A stretch of 37,503 nt of DNA from an uncultured Candidatus Thioglobus sp. (GTDB lineage Bacteria; Pseudomonadota; Gammaproteobacteria; PS1; Pseudothioglobaceae). Positions within the stretch are counted from its first letter, which is position 1. Every line of letters starts with the position of its first letter. The notes below the pieces were generated by a model. That model saw only the letters and a list, made by a program, of their open reading frames with translations, had not been told where the DNA came from and did not search any database. The stretch is from contig FXLX01000016.1 of assembly GCA_900180385.1 (NCBI GenBank), positions 1 to 37,503 on the forward strand, in the 5' to 3' direction. A program made the translations under genes and the position numbers. Shown here one piece after another: positions 1-9,018 of the stretch.

Positions 1-435
1 AAACACCATTCATTACACAAAATAGTAGATGAAGCACATAATATCCTTTCCAGTAATTCTGATAGAGAAAGCAAGGAGTGGAAAGACTATCGCCTTGAAA
101 CTTTTGAAGAAATAATAAAAGAAGGTCGTAAATTTAATGTTTTTATGACTATTGCCAGTCAAAGACCATCGGACATTTCAACGACAATTATATCCCAACT
201 ACATAATTATTTTTTACATAGACTGATAAACAATAATGATTTGTTAGCAGTTGAGAAAACCATTTCTTATTTAGATAAAGTTTCCGCTGACTCTATTCCG
301 AATTTAGCAACTGGAACATGTATTTTGGCAGGATTAATGGCAAAAATCCCAGTAGTGATTAAGGTTAATGAAATCGAAGATATAAAAAATCAACCACAAA
401 GTCATAATATAGACTTAATTAAAGGGTGGAAATAG
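1..435 (+). CDS. HerA-type (DUF87) ATP-binding protein, C-terminal part, cut by the window edge
   Basis: The frame is open from base 1, so the true start lies left of the window; an internal ATG at 145 is not the start. The visible 144 residues show a Walker B-like DEAHN (residues 10-14 of the fragment), then EGRKF, the SQRPSD stretch and an FLHRLIN stretch typical of hexameric HerA/FtsK-superfamily DNA-pumping ATPases. The Walker A motif must lie outside. HerA ATPases of this type are often paired with a nuclease or Sir2-like gene in anti-phage systems; the partner is not visible here. The C-terminus (IDLIKGWK) meets the next fragment, so the last few codons may come from a deletion junction. 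Family call is confident; the biological role is inference. Confidence 0.8.
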   Translation, partial: KHHSLHKIVDEAHNILSSNSDRESKEWKDYRLETFEEIIKEGRKFNVFMTIASQRPSDISTTIISQLHNYFLHRLINNNDLLAVEKTISYLDKVSADSIPNLATGTCILAGLMAKIPVVIKVNEIEDIKNQPQSHNIDLIKGWK

Positions 436-961
436 TAACCAAAAAGCGGACATAATATTAGATATTGAAAATTCAAGTATCAATAAAAAGGATGAAGGTT
501 TTGGCATTAAATCTTATTTGGGGAGTAAGCCAACTTTATTAAATGCGTCCGGAAATACTAACTTTATTTTTAAAGTTAAAAATCTACCATCTAAATACTT
601 AGACGAAATTAACGCAATCAATACAAGAACTAAATTAAAAGACCGTATTGAAAAAATATATAAACTTGGAGGAGGGTTAGAATTTTTCAAAATTGAAAGG
701 GATACAATGAGATATAATTTAGAATTAATTGATAGTAATATGCCTGAAATTATTTCTAAAATGTTGATAGAGTTTTTTGTAAATAGAACTTCTTCAATAA
801 AGAAAAATATACAAGAAGTAATATCCGCCAAAAATCTAAATACTGCTAACTCAGAAGATTTTCAGTCTCTTGAAATAAAAATAAAACGCCTACTAGTTGC
901 AATTTTACTGGGATTTTTTGCAGATAAAAAATGGGATGGTCACTATAACGCCAAAGGCTAA
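422..961 (+). pseudogene. HpaII-like type II restriction endonuclease, internal fragment
   Basis: Reading the second frame from 422 gives GGNSNQKADIIL, then GFGIKSYLGSKPTLLNAS and TNFIFKV, then IEKIYKLGGGLEF, and it ends with KKWDGHYNAKG followed by TAA. These blocks match my memory of HpaII-family restriction enzymes; the KADI aspartate and the IKS lysine would be the PD-(D/E)XK-type catalytic residues. The family normally has a long N-terminal part before this region and continues after WDG with a GGY-IVK block and a conserved C-terminal end. Both are absent, and stops lie in frame just upstream (383, 410, 416). No start codon with a ribosome site precedes it and no cognate methyltransferase is seen. 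I read it as a non-functional remnant joined to the HerA-like gene by deletion. Confidence 0.72.
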
Positions 962-1116
962 AAATACTTAAGCTTGTTTAGTACGTTAGAGTTACCCCCC
1001 TACATAGGGATTAATTATTCAGTCTTGGCATTAGTATGCAGTATACTTCCCATAAGTTGGTCTTCTGTAGCTGGGGCAGCAGTGGTACGTCATAAGATTG
1101 TCGGTCTAAACACTGA
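962..1116. other. Short non-coding gap after the defence remnant
   Basis: No gene is supported here. On the minus strand a short peptide (about 23 residues ending at a TAA near 1013) can be read, but it has no start and no recognised family. It may be another decayed tail. Confidence 0.4.
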
Positions 1117-3102
1117 TTAACCAGTAATCAAATACTTTTCAGCGTGCTCAATATCCTCAACTAAACCACTCAGTACAATGTGATCATTGTCACGAATTCG
1201 CGTTTCTTCAGAAGGGTTTTCACCCCTAACATGTCCACGTTTAATCGCCTCAACTTTGACATTATAACTTTCTAATTTCAGTTCTTTTAGGCGACGACCA
1301 ATGGCATACATCGAGCCTTCAACCAATACACTATGAATAATACCTTTCATCACTTGATGCTGCTCCATCGGATTATCATCCTCACCAGGATAAAAATTTT
1401 CAAGAATTTTATATCGATCTTGACGAATTTGACGCGTCTGCCTTAATACTTTACTGGCTGGCTGACCAATCATTAGCATCAAATGCGAAGCCAGCATAAT
1501 GCTAGATTCAAAAGTATCAGGAATTACCTCTGTCGCTCCCGCTTCAAATAACTCATTGAGATGTGAATCATCCAATGTGCGCACTAAAATAGGTAATTCT
1601 TTATTAAGCTGTCTAGTCGTTTTAATTATTTTTAATGTGGCATAAAAATCACTAAAGGTAATAATCATTACCTTGGCTTTATTGATTTCTGCCGCCATTA
1701 AAATACTTTGCTTAGCTGCATCACCATAGTAAACCGCCTCACCCGCATCTTGAGCCTCATGTACACGCTTAATATCCATATCTAGTACAACAAACGCATG
1801 GTTTGCCTTATGCAAAAATCGCTCAACTGTTTGACCAACACGACCAAATCCACACAAAATAACATGGCCACTTAGGTATTTACTCTCCTCAATAATGGTA
1901 TTTTCTATTTCTTGATTATTATTAGAATAAGAATCTTTATGTATAAATTTTGCAATTTTTCCATTAAATTTAATCATAAATGGCGTTATCGACATACTCA
2001 ACACCGCAGCGGTTAATAAAATATTACCCGTTTCATTGGGTAGTAAATCAAACGCGAAGGCCAAGCTTAGTAATACTAAACCAAACTCTCCCACTTGTGA
2101 CAAAGACAAGGCGATACGTAAAGATATACCACCCTCTTTACCAAACAATCGAGCAGTTACATAAAGAATACTTCCTTTGATCAAGATAATCGCCAGAGTA
2201 ATCAATATAATAACCAAAAAATGTTGGGCTAATATTTCAAGGGAAATAGACATACCGATGGTGACAAAAAACAGCCCTAATAAAATATCCTGAAAAGGCC
2301 TAATATCCGCCTCAATCTGATGTCGATATTCGGTTTCACTAAGCATTGTGCCCGCCAAAAAAGCACCTAATGTCATCGACAGCCCCATTTCTTCAGTAAA
2401 GGCTGCTGCGCTTAATGCGACGGTTAAAACCGTCAAGGTAAAAAGTTCTTGAGACTTAGCACTGGCTACCTCATGAAATAGTGGTTTAAGTAAATATTTG
2501 CCAATCATATGAATCAAAACAACTACAAACATACCTTTTAAAAAAGCTATGCCTAACACCCAAGATATACTCTCACCACCGTCACCATTCATTGCCAAAG
2601 CAGGAATAAGAATCAACAATGGAATAACCATAATATCTTGAAAAATAAGAATGCCTAGCGCAGAACGACCGTGTCGAGATTTAATTTCAGATTGTTCGGT
2701 TAATTGTTTAATCACAATAGCGGTTGAAGAAAGTGCAAAAGCACTTGCAATAACAATACTGGTGTTTGTATCCAAACCTGCCAAATAAGTAATCAAATAA
2801 ATCACAATGGCAGTTGTAAAAACCTGAACAGCGCCCATGCCAAATACTTGTTTTCGCATGGCGATCATCTGTCCAATAGAGAATTCCAAACCAATTGCAA
2901 ATAATAAAAATACAATGCCAAACTCAGCTAAAGCCTCAATATTTTCCGCTTTCTCAATAAATCCAAATCCATTTGGACCAACAATAACACCTACAATAAT
3001 GTAGCCCAAAATAGGTGGAAAATGCAAACGACGCGATATAGAAACCGTTATCACAGTAATGGCAAGTAACAAAACAATTTGTACTAATAAGTGTTCGTTC
3101 AT
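1117..3102 (-). CDS. KefB/RosB-type monovalent cation:proton antiporter (CPA2) with TrkA-N and TrkA-C domains
   Basis: Inner-membrane CPA2 transporter of 661 residues. About residues 1-380 form the Na+/H+ exchanger-type membrane domain with many hydrophobic helices; GYIIVGVIVGPNG (33-45) and FQD (154-156) are typical KefB/KefC landmarks. Residues about 411-530 form a Rossmann RCK/TrkA-N domain with GFGRVG (418-423), expected to bind a nucleotide or glutathione conjugate. A TrkA-C domain lies near 570-655. Such proteins exchange K+ or Na+ for protons. The whole length fits the family, so it looks intact. It is transcribed away from the DsrE remnant, and a TATAAT-like box inside that remnant may be its promoter. 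The exact ion cannot be told from the sequence. Confidence 0.9.
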   Translation of the reverse strand: MNEHLLVQIVLLLAITVITVSISRRLHFPPILGYIIVGVIVGPNGFGFIEKAENIEALAEFGIVFLLFAIGLEFSIGQMIAMRKQVFGMGAVQVFTTAIVIYLITYLAGLDTNTSIVIASAFALSSTAIVIKQLTEQSEIKSRHGRSALGILIFQDIMVIPLLILIPALAMNGDGGESISWVLGIAFLKGMFVVVLIHMIGKYLLKPLFHEVASAKSQELFTLTVLTVALSAAAFTEEMGLSMTLGAFLAGTMLSETEYRHQIEADIRPFQDILLGLFFVTIGMSISLEILAQHFLVIILITLAIILIKGSILYVTARLFGKEGGISLRIALSLSQVGEFGLVLLSLAFAFDLLPNETGNILLTAAVLSMSITPFMIKFNGKIAKFIHKDSYSNNNQEIENTIIEESKYLSGHVILCGFGRVGQTVERFLHKANHAFVVLDMDIKRVHEAQDAGEAVYYGDAAKQSILMAAEINKAKVMIITFSDFYATLKIIKTTRQLNKELPILVRTLDDSHLNELFEAGATEVIPDTFESSIMLASHLMLMIGQPASKVLRQTRQIRQDRYKILENFYPGEDDNPMEQHQVMKGIIHSVLVEGSMYAIGRRLKELKLESYNVKVEAIKRGHVRGENPSEETRIRDNDHIVLSGLVEDIEHAEKYLITG

Positions 3103-3121
3103 AATTAAATAAAAATACTAA

Positions 3122-3445
3122 TTCTATTATTTTAAAAAGCCCCATTATAAATCAATTCAAGGCACTTTCTTAAATTGCTGGCATGATGACGCCAAAGTAA
3201 CTGTTGAAGTTGTGGCTTACGGTCCTGGACTAGGGATTTTAACACCGGATAATAAGAATGCATCTCGTGTTGAAAAGATGACGATGGACAACATCACCTT
3301 CAGTGCTTGTCAAAACACCATGAATGGCATTAAGAAAAAGAAAGGCCACTTTTCAAAGCTAACAGATGGCGTAACCATTACTCCTTCTGGTGTAGTTCGC
3401 ATTGGTGAATTGCAACAACAAGGCTATCCTTATATTAGACCTTAA
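3122..3445 (+). pseudogene. DsrE/DsrF-family protein, 5'-truncated remnant
   Basis: The plus-strand frame is open from 3122 to a TAA at 3443-3445, and family similarity starts around 3182 (HDDAKVTVEVVAYGPGL). It continues with ACQNTM, a GVVRIGELQQQGY block and YIRP at the C-terminus, the usual ending of small DsrE-like sulfur-relay proteins. The family is usually 120-140 residues with an N-terminal beta-alpha unit, which is missing. There is no ATG in frame; a GTG at 3212 would start inside the conserved core. The missing front part is replaced by the antiporter upstream region. DsrE-like proteins act in sulfur-atom transfer, fitting a sulfur-oxidising host, but this copy is probably inactive. 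Confidence 0.7.
3144..3149 (-). promoter_or_regulatory. Possible -10 box for the antiporter gene
   Basis: The minus strand reads TATAAT here, about 42 bases before the antiporter ATG. No good -35 hexamer is seen at standard spacing. The box lies inside the DsrE-family remnant. Confidence 0.35.
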
Positions 3446-3465
3446 GCAGTAATTATTACTTCAAT

Positions 3466-3492
3466 AAAAAAGGCGCTTTAAGCGCCTTTTTT
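3466..3492. terminator. Bidirectional intrinsic terminator between the DsrE remnant and lon
   Basis: A near-perfect inverted repeat has an AAGGCGCTT / AAGCGCCTT core flanked by an A-run on one side and a T-run on the other, so it gives a stem plus U-tract on either strand. It lies 7 bases past the lon stop codon and 21 bases past the DsrE remnant stop. Confidence 0.88.
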
Positions 3493-3498
3493 ATTGGG

Positions 3499-5835
3499 TT
3501 ATTTCTCTAAAGCAATATCCAGCACTTCATCAATCCACTTAACCTTGATAACATTAAGCTTGCCTTTAATTTTTTCAGGCACCTCAGAAAGCTCGCGCTC
3601 ATTATCGTCAGGAATGATAACCGTCTTGATACCACCGCGTAATGCCGCTAACATCTTTTCCTTAAGGCCGCCAATTGGGGTAATCTCGCCTCTTAGAGTG
3701 ATCTCACCTGTCATGGCTACATCCGCCTTAACCTTGCGACCAGTTAGCACCGATACTAATGCAGTACACATTGCTGCACCCGCACTTGGGCCGTCTTTAG
3801 GGGTTGAACCATCAGGTACATGAATATGAATATCTAGTTTTTCTTGGAAATCTTTAGAAATTTTTAGCTCTTTAGCACGCGTGCGCACCACACTCATCGC
3901 TGCTTGAATAGACTCTTTCATCACATCGCCTAATTGGCCAGTATAGTTAAGCTTGCCTTTGCCCTTATAAGCGGTAGCCTCAATGGTAAGCAAGTCACCG
4001 CCCACTGACGTCCAAGCAAGACCTGTCACTTCACCAATTTGATTATTTTCTTCAGCTAAACCAAAGCGATGTTTTTTAACACCTAGATATTTCTCTAAAT
4101 TTTTATCACTAATCGTTGCCTTGGTTTTACGCTTTTTAATAACCACCTCTTTAACCACTTTTCGGCAAATAGTACTAATGGTTCTGCTCAAGCCACGCAC
4201 ACCCGCTTCACGCGTGTAGTAGCGAATAATATCTAAAATTGCTGAATCTTTAAAATTAATTTCACTAGCCTTAACACCATTATTTTCCATCGCTTGCTTG
4301 ATTAGATGACGTTTGGCAATTTCAAGTTTTTCGTCTTCGGTATAACCCGACAGCTCAATAATTTCCATTCTATCTAATAATGGCTGTGGCAAGTCTAGCG
4401 AGTTGGCCGTAGCCACAAACATCACCTGAGAAAGGTCATAATCTACTTCTAAATAATGATCATTAAAGGTGTGATTTTGCTCAGGATCTAGCACTTCAAG
4501 CATAGCAGAAGATGGATCTCCACGATAATCACTGGCCATTTTTTCAATTTCATCAAGCAAAAATAAAGGATTTTTTACCTTTACTTTTTGCATTTTTTGC
4601 ACGATTGAACCTGGCATAGCACCAATATAGGTACGTCGATGACCACGAATCTCCGCTTCATCACGAACACCACCTAAAGCCATGCGCACGTATTTACGAT
4701 TAACTGCTTTGGCGATAGACTCACCCAATGAGGTTTTACCCACGCCTGGAGGTCCAACCAAACATAAAATATTGGCTTTATTATGCGAGACGCGTGTTTG
4801 TACGGCCAAGTGCTCCAAAATTCGCTCTTTTACTTTGTTTAAGCCGTAATGATCATCATCAAGAATTTTTTGTGCTTTTTTAAGATCCTTGTTGATAATG
4901 GTTTTTTTCTTCCATGGAACTTCGCATAAATTCTCAATATAGGTACGAATGATAGAGGCATCAGAAGAATTTGATGACATACGTGATAACTTCTTTAACT
5001 CACTCTGAGCTTTCTCCTTAACCACTTTAGGCATTTTTGCCTTGTTAATGCTAAGCTGTAATTCTTCAATTTCATTTTCATCTTCTGCTTGACCCAACTC
5101 TTTTTGGATTGATTTCATCTGTTCATTCAGATAATAATCGCGCTGATTACCTTCCATCTGCTTGCGCACGCGAGATTGAATCTTGTGCTCGGTATCAAGT
5201 ACTTCAATTTCACTTTGAATCACAGTTAAGATTTTATTTAGCCTATCTTGAGCTTTATCACCACCTAATAAGGCTTGTTTTTCTGATACTTTAAGAGATA
5301 AATTTGCAATAATAACATCACTAAAACGCTCAACATCAGTCACATCTTTAAGCATTTTTAAAACTTCTTCTGGAATTTTTTTATTAAGCTTAATGTATTT
5401 TTCAAAACTGTCTAACGCCAGTCTCATCATCGCTTCAACTTCAGTGTCATTTTCAATTGACAAAGATAATTCACTTAATTGAACTTCGCTGTATTCTTCA
5501 AGATCAATAATCGCTTCAACTTTAGCACGCTTAACACCCTCTACTAAAACCTTAATAGTGCCGTCTGGTAGTTTTAGCATTTGCAAAATAGTTGCTAATG
5601 TACCAACTTCATGCAGATCATCGTATTGAGGATTTTCAATTTTATCGTCTTTTTGAGTTACCAGAAAGATGTATTTATTAGTGCCCATTGCCTGGGTAAT
5701 AGCGTTGATTGAGGTATCTCTACCAACAAATAATGGCATAACCGTATGTGGAAATATCACCACATCTCTAAGCGGTAGTAACGGAACATTCTCAAGATTT
5801 AAATCGATTTTTTCTATTTCGGGCTTTGTTCCCAT
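3499..5835 (-). CDS. lon: ATP-dependent Lon protease
   Basis: Cytosolic AAA+ serine protease of 778 residues that degrades misfolded and regulatory proteins. The N-terminal substrate-binding domain spans about 15-205 (VPLLPLRDVVIFPH at the start). The ATPase domain has Walker A GPPGVGKT (361-368) and Walker B FLLDEIEK (425-432). The protease domain has the DGPSAG motif with catalytic Ser684 and the GGLKEK lysine at 727, the same 43-residue spacing as in E. coli Lon. The first 22 bases overlap the end of hflX, which suggests translational coupling. Length is normal (E. coli 784). It is the last gene of the tig-clpP-clpX-hflX-lon set and is followed by a strong terminator. Confidence 0.97.
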   Translation of the reverse strand: MGTKPEIEKIDLNLENVPLLPLRDVVIFPHTVMPLFVGRDTSINAITQAMGTNKYIFLVTQKDDKIENPQYDDLHEVGTLATILQMLKLPDGTIKVLVEGVKRAKVEAIIDLEEYSEVQLSELSLSIENDTEVEAMMRLALDSFEKYIKLNKKIPEEVLKMLKDVTDVERFSDVIIANLSLKVSEKQALLGGDKAQDRLNKILTVIQSEIEVLDTEHKIQSRVRKQMEGNQRDYYLNEQMKSIQKELGQAEDENEIEELQLSINKAKMPKVVKEKAQSELKKLSRMSSNSSDASIIRTYIENLCEVPWKKKTIINKDLKKAQKILDDDHYGLNKVKERILEHLAVQTRVSHNKANILCLVGPPGVGKTSLGESIAKAVNRKYVRMALGGVRDEAEIRGHRRTYIGAMPGSIVQKMQKVKVKNPLFLLDEIEKMASDYRGDPSSAMLEVLDPEQNHTFNDHYLEVDYDLSQVMFVATANSLDLPQPLLDRMEIIELSGYTEDEKLEIAKRHLIKQAMENNGVKASEINFKDSAILDIIRYYTREAGVRGLSRTISTICRKVVKEVVIKKRKTKATISDKNLEKYLGVKKHRFGLAEENNQIGEVTGLAWTSVGGDLLTIEATAYKGKGKLNYTGQLGDVMKESIQAAMSVVRTRAKELKISKDFQEKLDIHIHVPDGSTPKDGPSAGAAMCTALVSVLTGRKVKADVAMTGEITLRGEITPIGGLKEKMLAALRGGIKTVIIPDDNERELSEVPEKIKGKLNVIKVKWIDEVLDIALEK

Positions 5836-7127
5836 AACAACTTAACACCTTTCTTGTTTAATAATTTAGATAGATAGTGGTGAGTAACGTTAATTTCAAG
5901 TATCCAGCGACCAAAATCATCCACCTTTTCGTTGTGGATATAGCCAATATTATGAATTTCACTTCGAATATAAGCACTCATCACGTCCAACTCTATCTTT
6001 GCACGCGTCATCATACCACTCAGCTGCTCTGCAAGCGCTAGATATAACAAATCAATACCCTCACCCGTTTTGCTAGAAATCCAAACTCGATACACTCTGC
6101 CAGATTCATCTCGATCTAAACGAGGCTTAACGCTTTCTTCCATGCAATCAATTTTATTCATCACTAAGATTGTTGGAATTTTGCTAGCACCAATTTCATT
6201 AATAATTTTTTCAACCTGGCCAATTTTTTCAATATTGTACTCGTCAGCCGCATCGACAATATGCAATAGCACATTAGAGCGCTTAGTCTCCTCTAGCGTG
6301 GACTTAAAAGCGTCAACCAGATCATGAGGTAAGTCTTGAATAAAACCCACTGTATCGGCAATAACAGCCTCGCCTGAAGCTGGCAACATAACACGTCTAA
6401 TAGTTGAATCTAAGGTTGCAAAAAGTTGGTCGTTAGCAAATACTTGAGCATTGGTCAGGGTGTTGAATAAAGTTGATTTTCCAGCATTGGTATAGCCTGC
6501 CAGTGCAATCATTGGTAATTCGTTTTTGGTACGTGACTTACGTCCTAAATCACGCTGTTTATGCACTTTATCTAAGCGCTTAGTGATATTTTTAATACGT
6601 ACTGCAATCAAGCGCTTATCGGTTTCTAGCTGGGTCTCACCTGGACCACGCATGCCGATACCACCTTTTTGACGCTCAAGGTGTGTCCAACCACGCACTA
6701 AACGCGTTGATAGGTGGCGCAGTTGTGCCAACTCAACTTGTAATTTTCCTTCAAAAGAATTTGCCCTTAAAGCGAAAATATCCAAAATCAAGCCAGTACG
6801 GTCCATCACCTGACACTCTAATATTTTTTCTAGATTACGCTCTTGAGAAGGGGAAAGCTCTGGCGAGAATATGACCAAATCAAGCTCGAGCTCTTTAACC
6901 ATTTGTGCAATTTCATCAACCTTGCCGGTGCCAATATAATATTGAGCCTTGGCTGAATTTCGATTAACTTGAATAGAGTCAATGATATCCAGGCCCGATG
7001 ACTCGGCTAGCTCTTTAAATTCGGATTTTGCATTATGAATATTACGTGTTGAAGGTAGTTCAACATAAACCAACAAGGTTCGTTCACCTTGTCCTACAGC
7101 ATCTTTTTGACGATCAAATAATTCCAA
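5814..7127 (-). CDS. hflX: Ribosome-splitting GTPase HflX
   Basis: OBG/HflX-type GTPase of 437 residues that binds 50S subunits and splits stalled or stressed ribosomes. The N-terminal HflX domain includes YYIGTGKVDEI (63-73), and the linker carries the hallmark RGPGETQLETDKR (160-172). The GTPase domain shows G1 GYTNAGKST (211-219), G3 DTVGF (258-262) and G4 NKID (324-327). It starts 11 bases after the clpX stop and overlaps the lon start by 22 bases. In many gammaproteobacteria hflX follows hfq, so a position between clpX and lon is a local feature. No key residue is missing. Confidence 0.96.
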   Translation of the reverse strand: MELFDRQKDAVGQGERTLLVYVELPSTRNIHNAKSEFKELAESSGLDIIDSIQVNRNSAKAQYYIGTGKVDEIAQMVKELELDLVIFSPELSPSQERNLEKILECQVMDRTGLILDIFALRANSFEGKLQVELAQLRHLSTRLVRGWTHLERQKGGIGMRGPGETQLETDKRLIAVRIKNITKRLDKVHKQRDLGRKSRTKNELPMIALAGYTNAGKSTLFNTLTNAQVFANDQLFATLDSTIRRVMLPASGEAVIADTVGFIQDLPHDLVDAFKSTLEETKRSNVLLHIVDAADEYNIEKIGQVEKIINEIGASKIPTILVMNKIDCMEESVKPRLDRDESGRVYRVWISSKTGEGIDLLYLALAEQLSGMMTRAKIELDVMSAYIRSEIHNIGYIHNEKVDDFGRWILEINVTHHYLSKLLNKKGVKLLWEQSPK

Positions 7128-7138
7128 TTAAATAAAGC

Positions 7139-8416
7139 CTAACCAGCCTTTTTGGCAGATTTATCTGATTTTAATTTTTTTTCAGACTTATAAACAATCA
7201 GTGGATCTTTGCTTTTTGCAACCACATCTTTATCAATAACCACTTCAAAAACTTCTTTCAATGAAGGTAACTCAAACATAGTATCAAGCAACAAGTCTTC
7301 TAGAATTGATCTTAAACCTCTAGCGCCAGTTTTACGGGTAATGGCTAATTTAGCAATCGCAACCAAAGCTGACTTTTTAAAGGTTAGCTTAACACCTTCT
7401 AATTTAAAAATCTCTTGGAATTGCTTAACAACAGAATTCTTTGGCTTGGTTAATATTTGTATTAAGGCCTCTTCATCTAATTCGCCCAATGCTGTTTGCA
7501 CAGGTAGACGGCCTACTAATTCTGGAATCAACCCAAATTTAATTAAATCTTCCGGCTGAAGAAGCTCAAATAAATCAGTCAAACTTTTCTTTTTGTTATT
7601 ATCCTTAACCGCAGCAGAAAAACCAATGCCTGTTGTTTTTTCAACACGACGGCCAATAATAGCATCTAGGCCATCAAATGCACCACCACAAATAAATAGT
7701 ATTTTTGAAGTGTCGACGTCAATGGTTTCTTGATTTGGATGCTTACGCCCACCTTGTGGTGGAACGCTTGCAACTGTACCTTCGATAAGCTTAAGCATGG
7801 CTTGCTGCACGCCTTCACCTGACACGTCACGGGTAATTGAAGGCGAATCAGAGCGACGTGAAATTTTGTCAATTTCATCAATAAAAATAATACCGCGCTC
7901 TGCACGAGCAGGATCAAAATCACATTTTGACAATAAACTCTTAATAAGATTTTCAACATCATCGCCCACATATCCCGCCTCTGTAAGCGTGGTAGCATCA
8001 GCAACCGTAAATGGCACATCCAGAATCCTAGCCAAAGTTTGAGCCAATAACGTTTTACCCGAGCCAGTTGGGCCAATCATCAGAATGTTAGATTTATCTA
8101 GCTCAACATCATTTGAAATATAATCACTTTTCAAACGCTTGTAATGATTGTAAACCGCTACTGATAAAACTTTTTTAGAATGATCTTGATCAATCACGTA
8201 TTCATTTAAAAAATCACGCAATTGCATTGGTGTGTAATCCCAATCTTGATATTCTTGCATAATTTCAGTTACTGACTGCTCTTCGATTAGGTCATGACAA
8301 GATTCAATACATTCGTTACAAATGTAGACGCCAGGACCTGCAATCAGACGATCAACCTCTGATTTTAATTTGCCACAAAATGAACAAGAGAGTTCTTTTT
8401 TATCGTCTTCTACCAT
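7139..8416 (-). CDS. clpX: ClpXP protease ATP-binding subunit ClpX
   Basis: Hexameric AAA+ unfoldase of 425 residues that feeds tagged proteins to ClpP. An N-terminal C4 zinc-binding domain carries Cys11, Cys14, Cys33 and Cys36. Walker A is GPTGSGKT (115-122), the pore-loop GYVGDD lies at 138-143, and Walker B is FIDEIDK (178-184). An IGF loop at 244-246 is the ClpP-docking tripeptide, so pairing with the adjacent clpP is expected. The gene begins 2 bases after the clpP stop. The C-terminus has a Lys-rich tail. Length is close to E. coli ClpX (424). Confidence 0.98.
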   Translation of the reverse strand: MVEDDKKELSCSFCGKLKSEVDRLIAGPGVYICNECIESCHDLIEEQSVTEIMQEYQDWDYTPMQLRDFLNEYVIDQDHSKKVLSVAVYNHYKRLKSDYISNDVELDKSNILMIGPTGSGKTLLAQTLARILDVPFTVADATTLTEAGYVGDDVENLIKSLLSKCDFDPARAERGIIFIDEIDKISRRSDSPSITRDVSGEGVQQAMLKLIEGTVASVPPQGGRKHPNQETIDVDTSKILFICGGAFDGLDAIIGRRVEKTTGIGFSAAVKDNNKKKSLTDLFELLQPEDLIKFGLIPELVGRLPVQTALGELDEEALIQILTKPKNSVVKQFQEIFKLEGVKLTFKKSALVAIAKLAITRKTGARGLRSILEDLLLDTMFELPSLKEVFEVVIDKDVVAKSKDPLIVYKSEKKLKSDKSAKKAG

Positions 8417-8418
8417 GA

Positions 8419-9015
8419 TTAACGCTTATCTAGTACTTTATCAATTAACCCGTAATCTGCTGAATCTGCTGCTGACATAAAGTTATCTCTGTCTGTATCT
8501 TTTTCAATTGCCTTAAGACTCTTACCTGTGTGTAATTTCAAAATTTCGTTAAGCTTTTGTCTGACTGTTAAGATCTCTTTTGCATGAATATCAATGTCAC
8601 TGGCTTGACCAGAAAAACCACCTAAAGGCTGATGAATCATCATTCTTGCATGTGGCAAAGCGAAACGCTTATCTTTAGCACCGGCTGTTAACAACAACGC
8701 CCCCATTGAAGCCGCTTGACCAATACATAACGTTGAAACATCTGGCTTAATAAACTGCATGGTGTCATAAATAGCCAAACCAGCAGTTACTGAACCACCT
8801 GGAGAATTAATATATAAATGAATGTCTTTCTCAGGATTTTCAGATTCTAAAAATAACATCTGAGCCACAACCACATTAGCCATGTAATCTTCAACTGGGC
8901 CCACTAAAAAAATAATTCGTTCTTTTAAAAGTCGCGAATAAATATCATAAGCACGCTCACCACGGGCAGATTGCTCTACCACCATTGGGATTTGATTCAG
9001 ATTGTTAATATCCAT
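8419..9015 (-). CDS. clpP: ATP-dependent Clp protease proteolytic subunit ClpP
   Basis: Serine peptidase of 198 residues that assembles into a tetradecameric barrel with ClpX or ClpA. The catalytic triad is visible: Ser103 in [11 protein letters not shown], His128 in MIHQPLGG and Asp177 in DTDRDNF, matching the spacing of E. coli Ser97/His122/Asp171 (mature numbering). A short N-terminal propeptide precedes the mature region, as is usual. It lies 3 bases after tig and 2 bases before clpX, so the three are surely one transcript. Confidence 0.98.
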   Translation of the reverse strand: MDINNLNQIPMVVEQSARGERAYDIYSRLLKERIIFLVGPVEDYMANVVVAQMLFLESENPEKDIHLYINSPGGSVTAGLAIYDTMQFIKPDVSTLCIGQAASMGALLLTAGAKDKRFALPHARMMIHQPLGGFSGQASDIDIHAKEILTVRQKLNEILKLHTGKSLKAIEKDTDRDNFMSAADSADYGLIDKVLDKR

Positions 9016-9018
9016 ATA

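Noticed and set aside
514..831. Minus-strand frame of 105 residues opposite the restriction-enzyme fragment
   Set aside because: Antisense shadow; the plus strand has clear family motifs.
3212..3445. Complete small protein starting at GTG 3212
   Set aside because: It would begin inside the conserved DsrE core; similarity extends upstream in frame, so it is a truncated gene.
7666..8076. 136-residue minus-strand frame within clpX
   Set aside because: Alternative frame of clpX, unlike any family and lacking a ribosome site.
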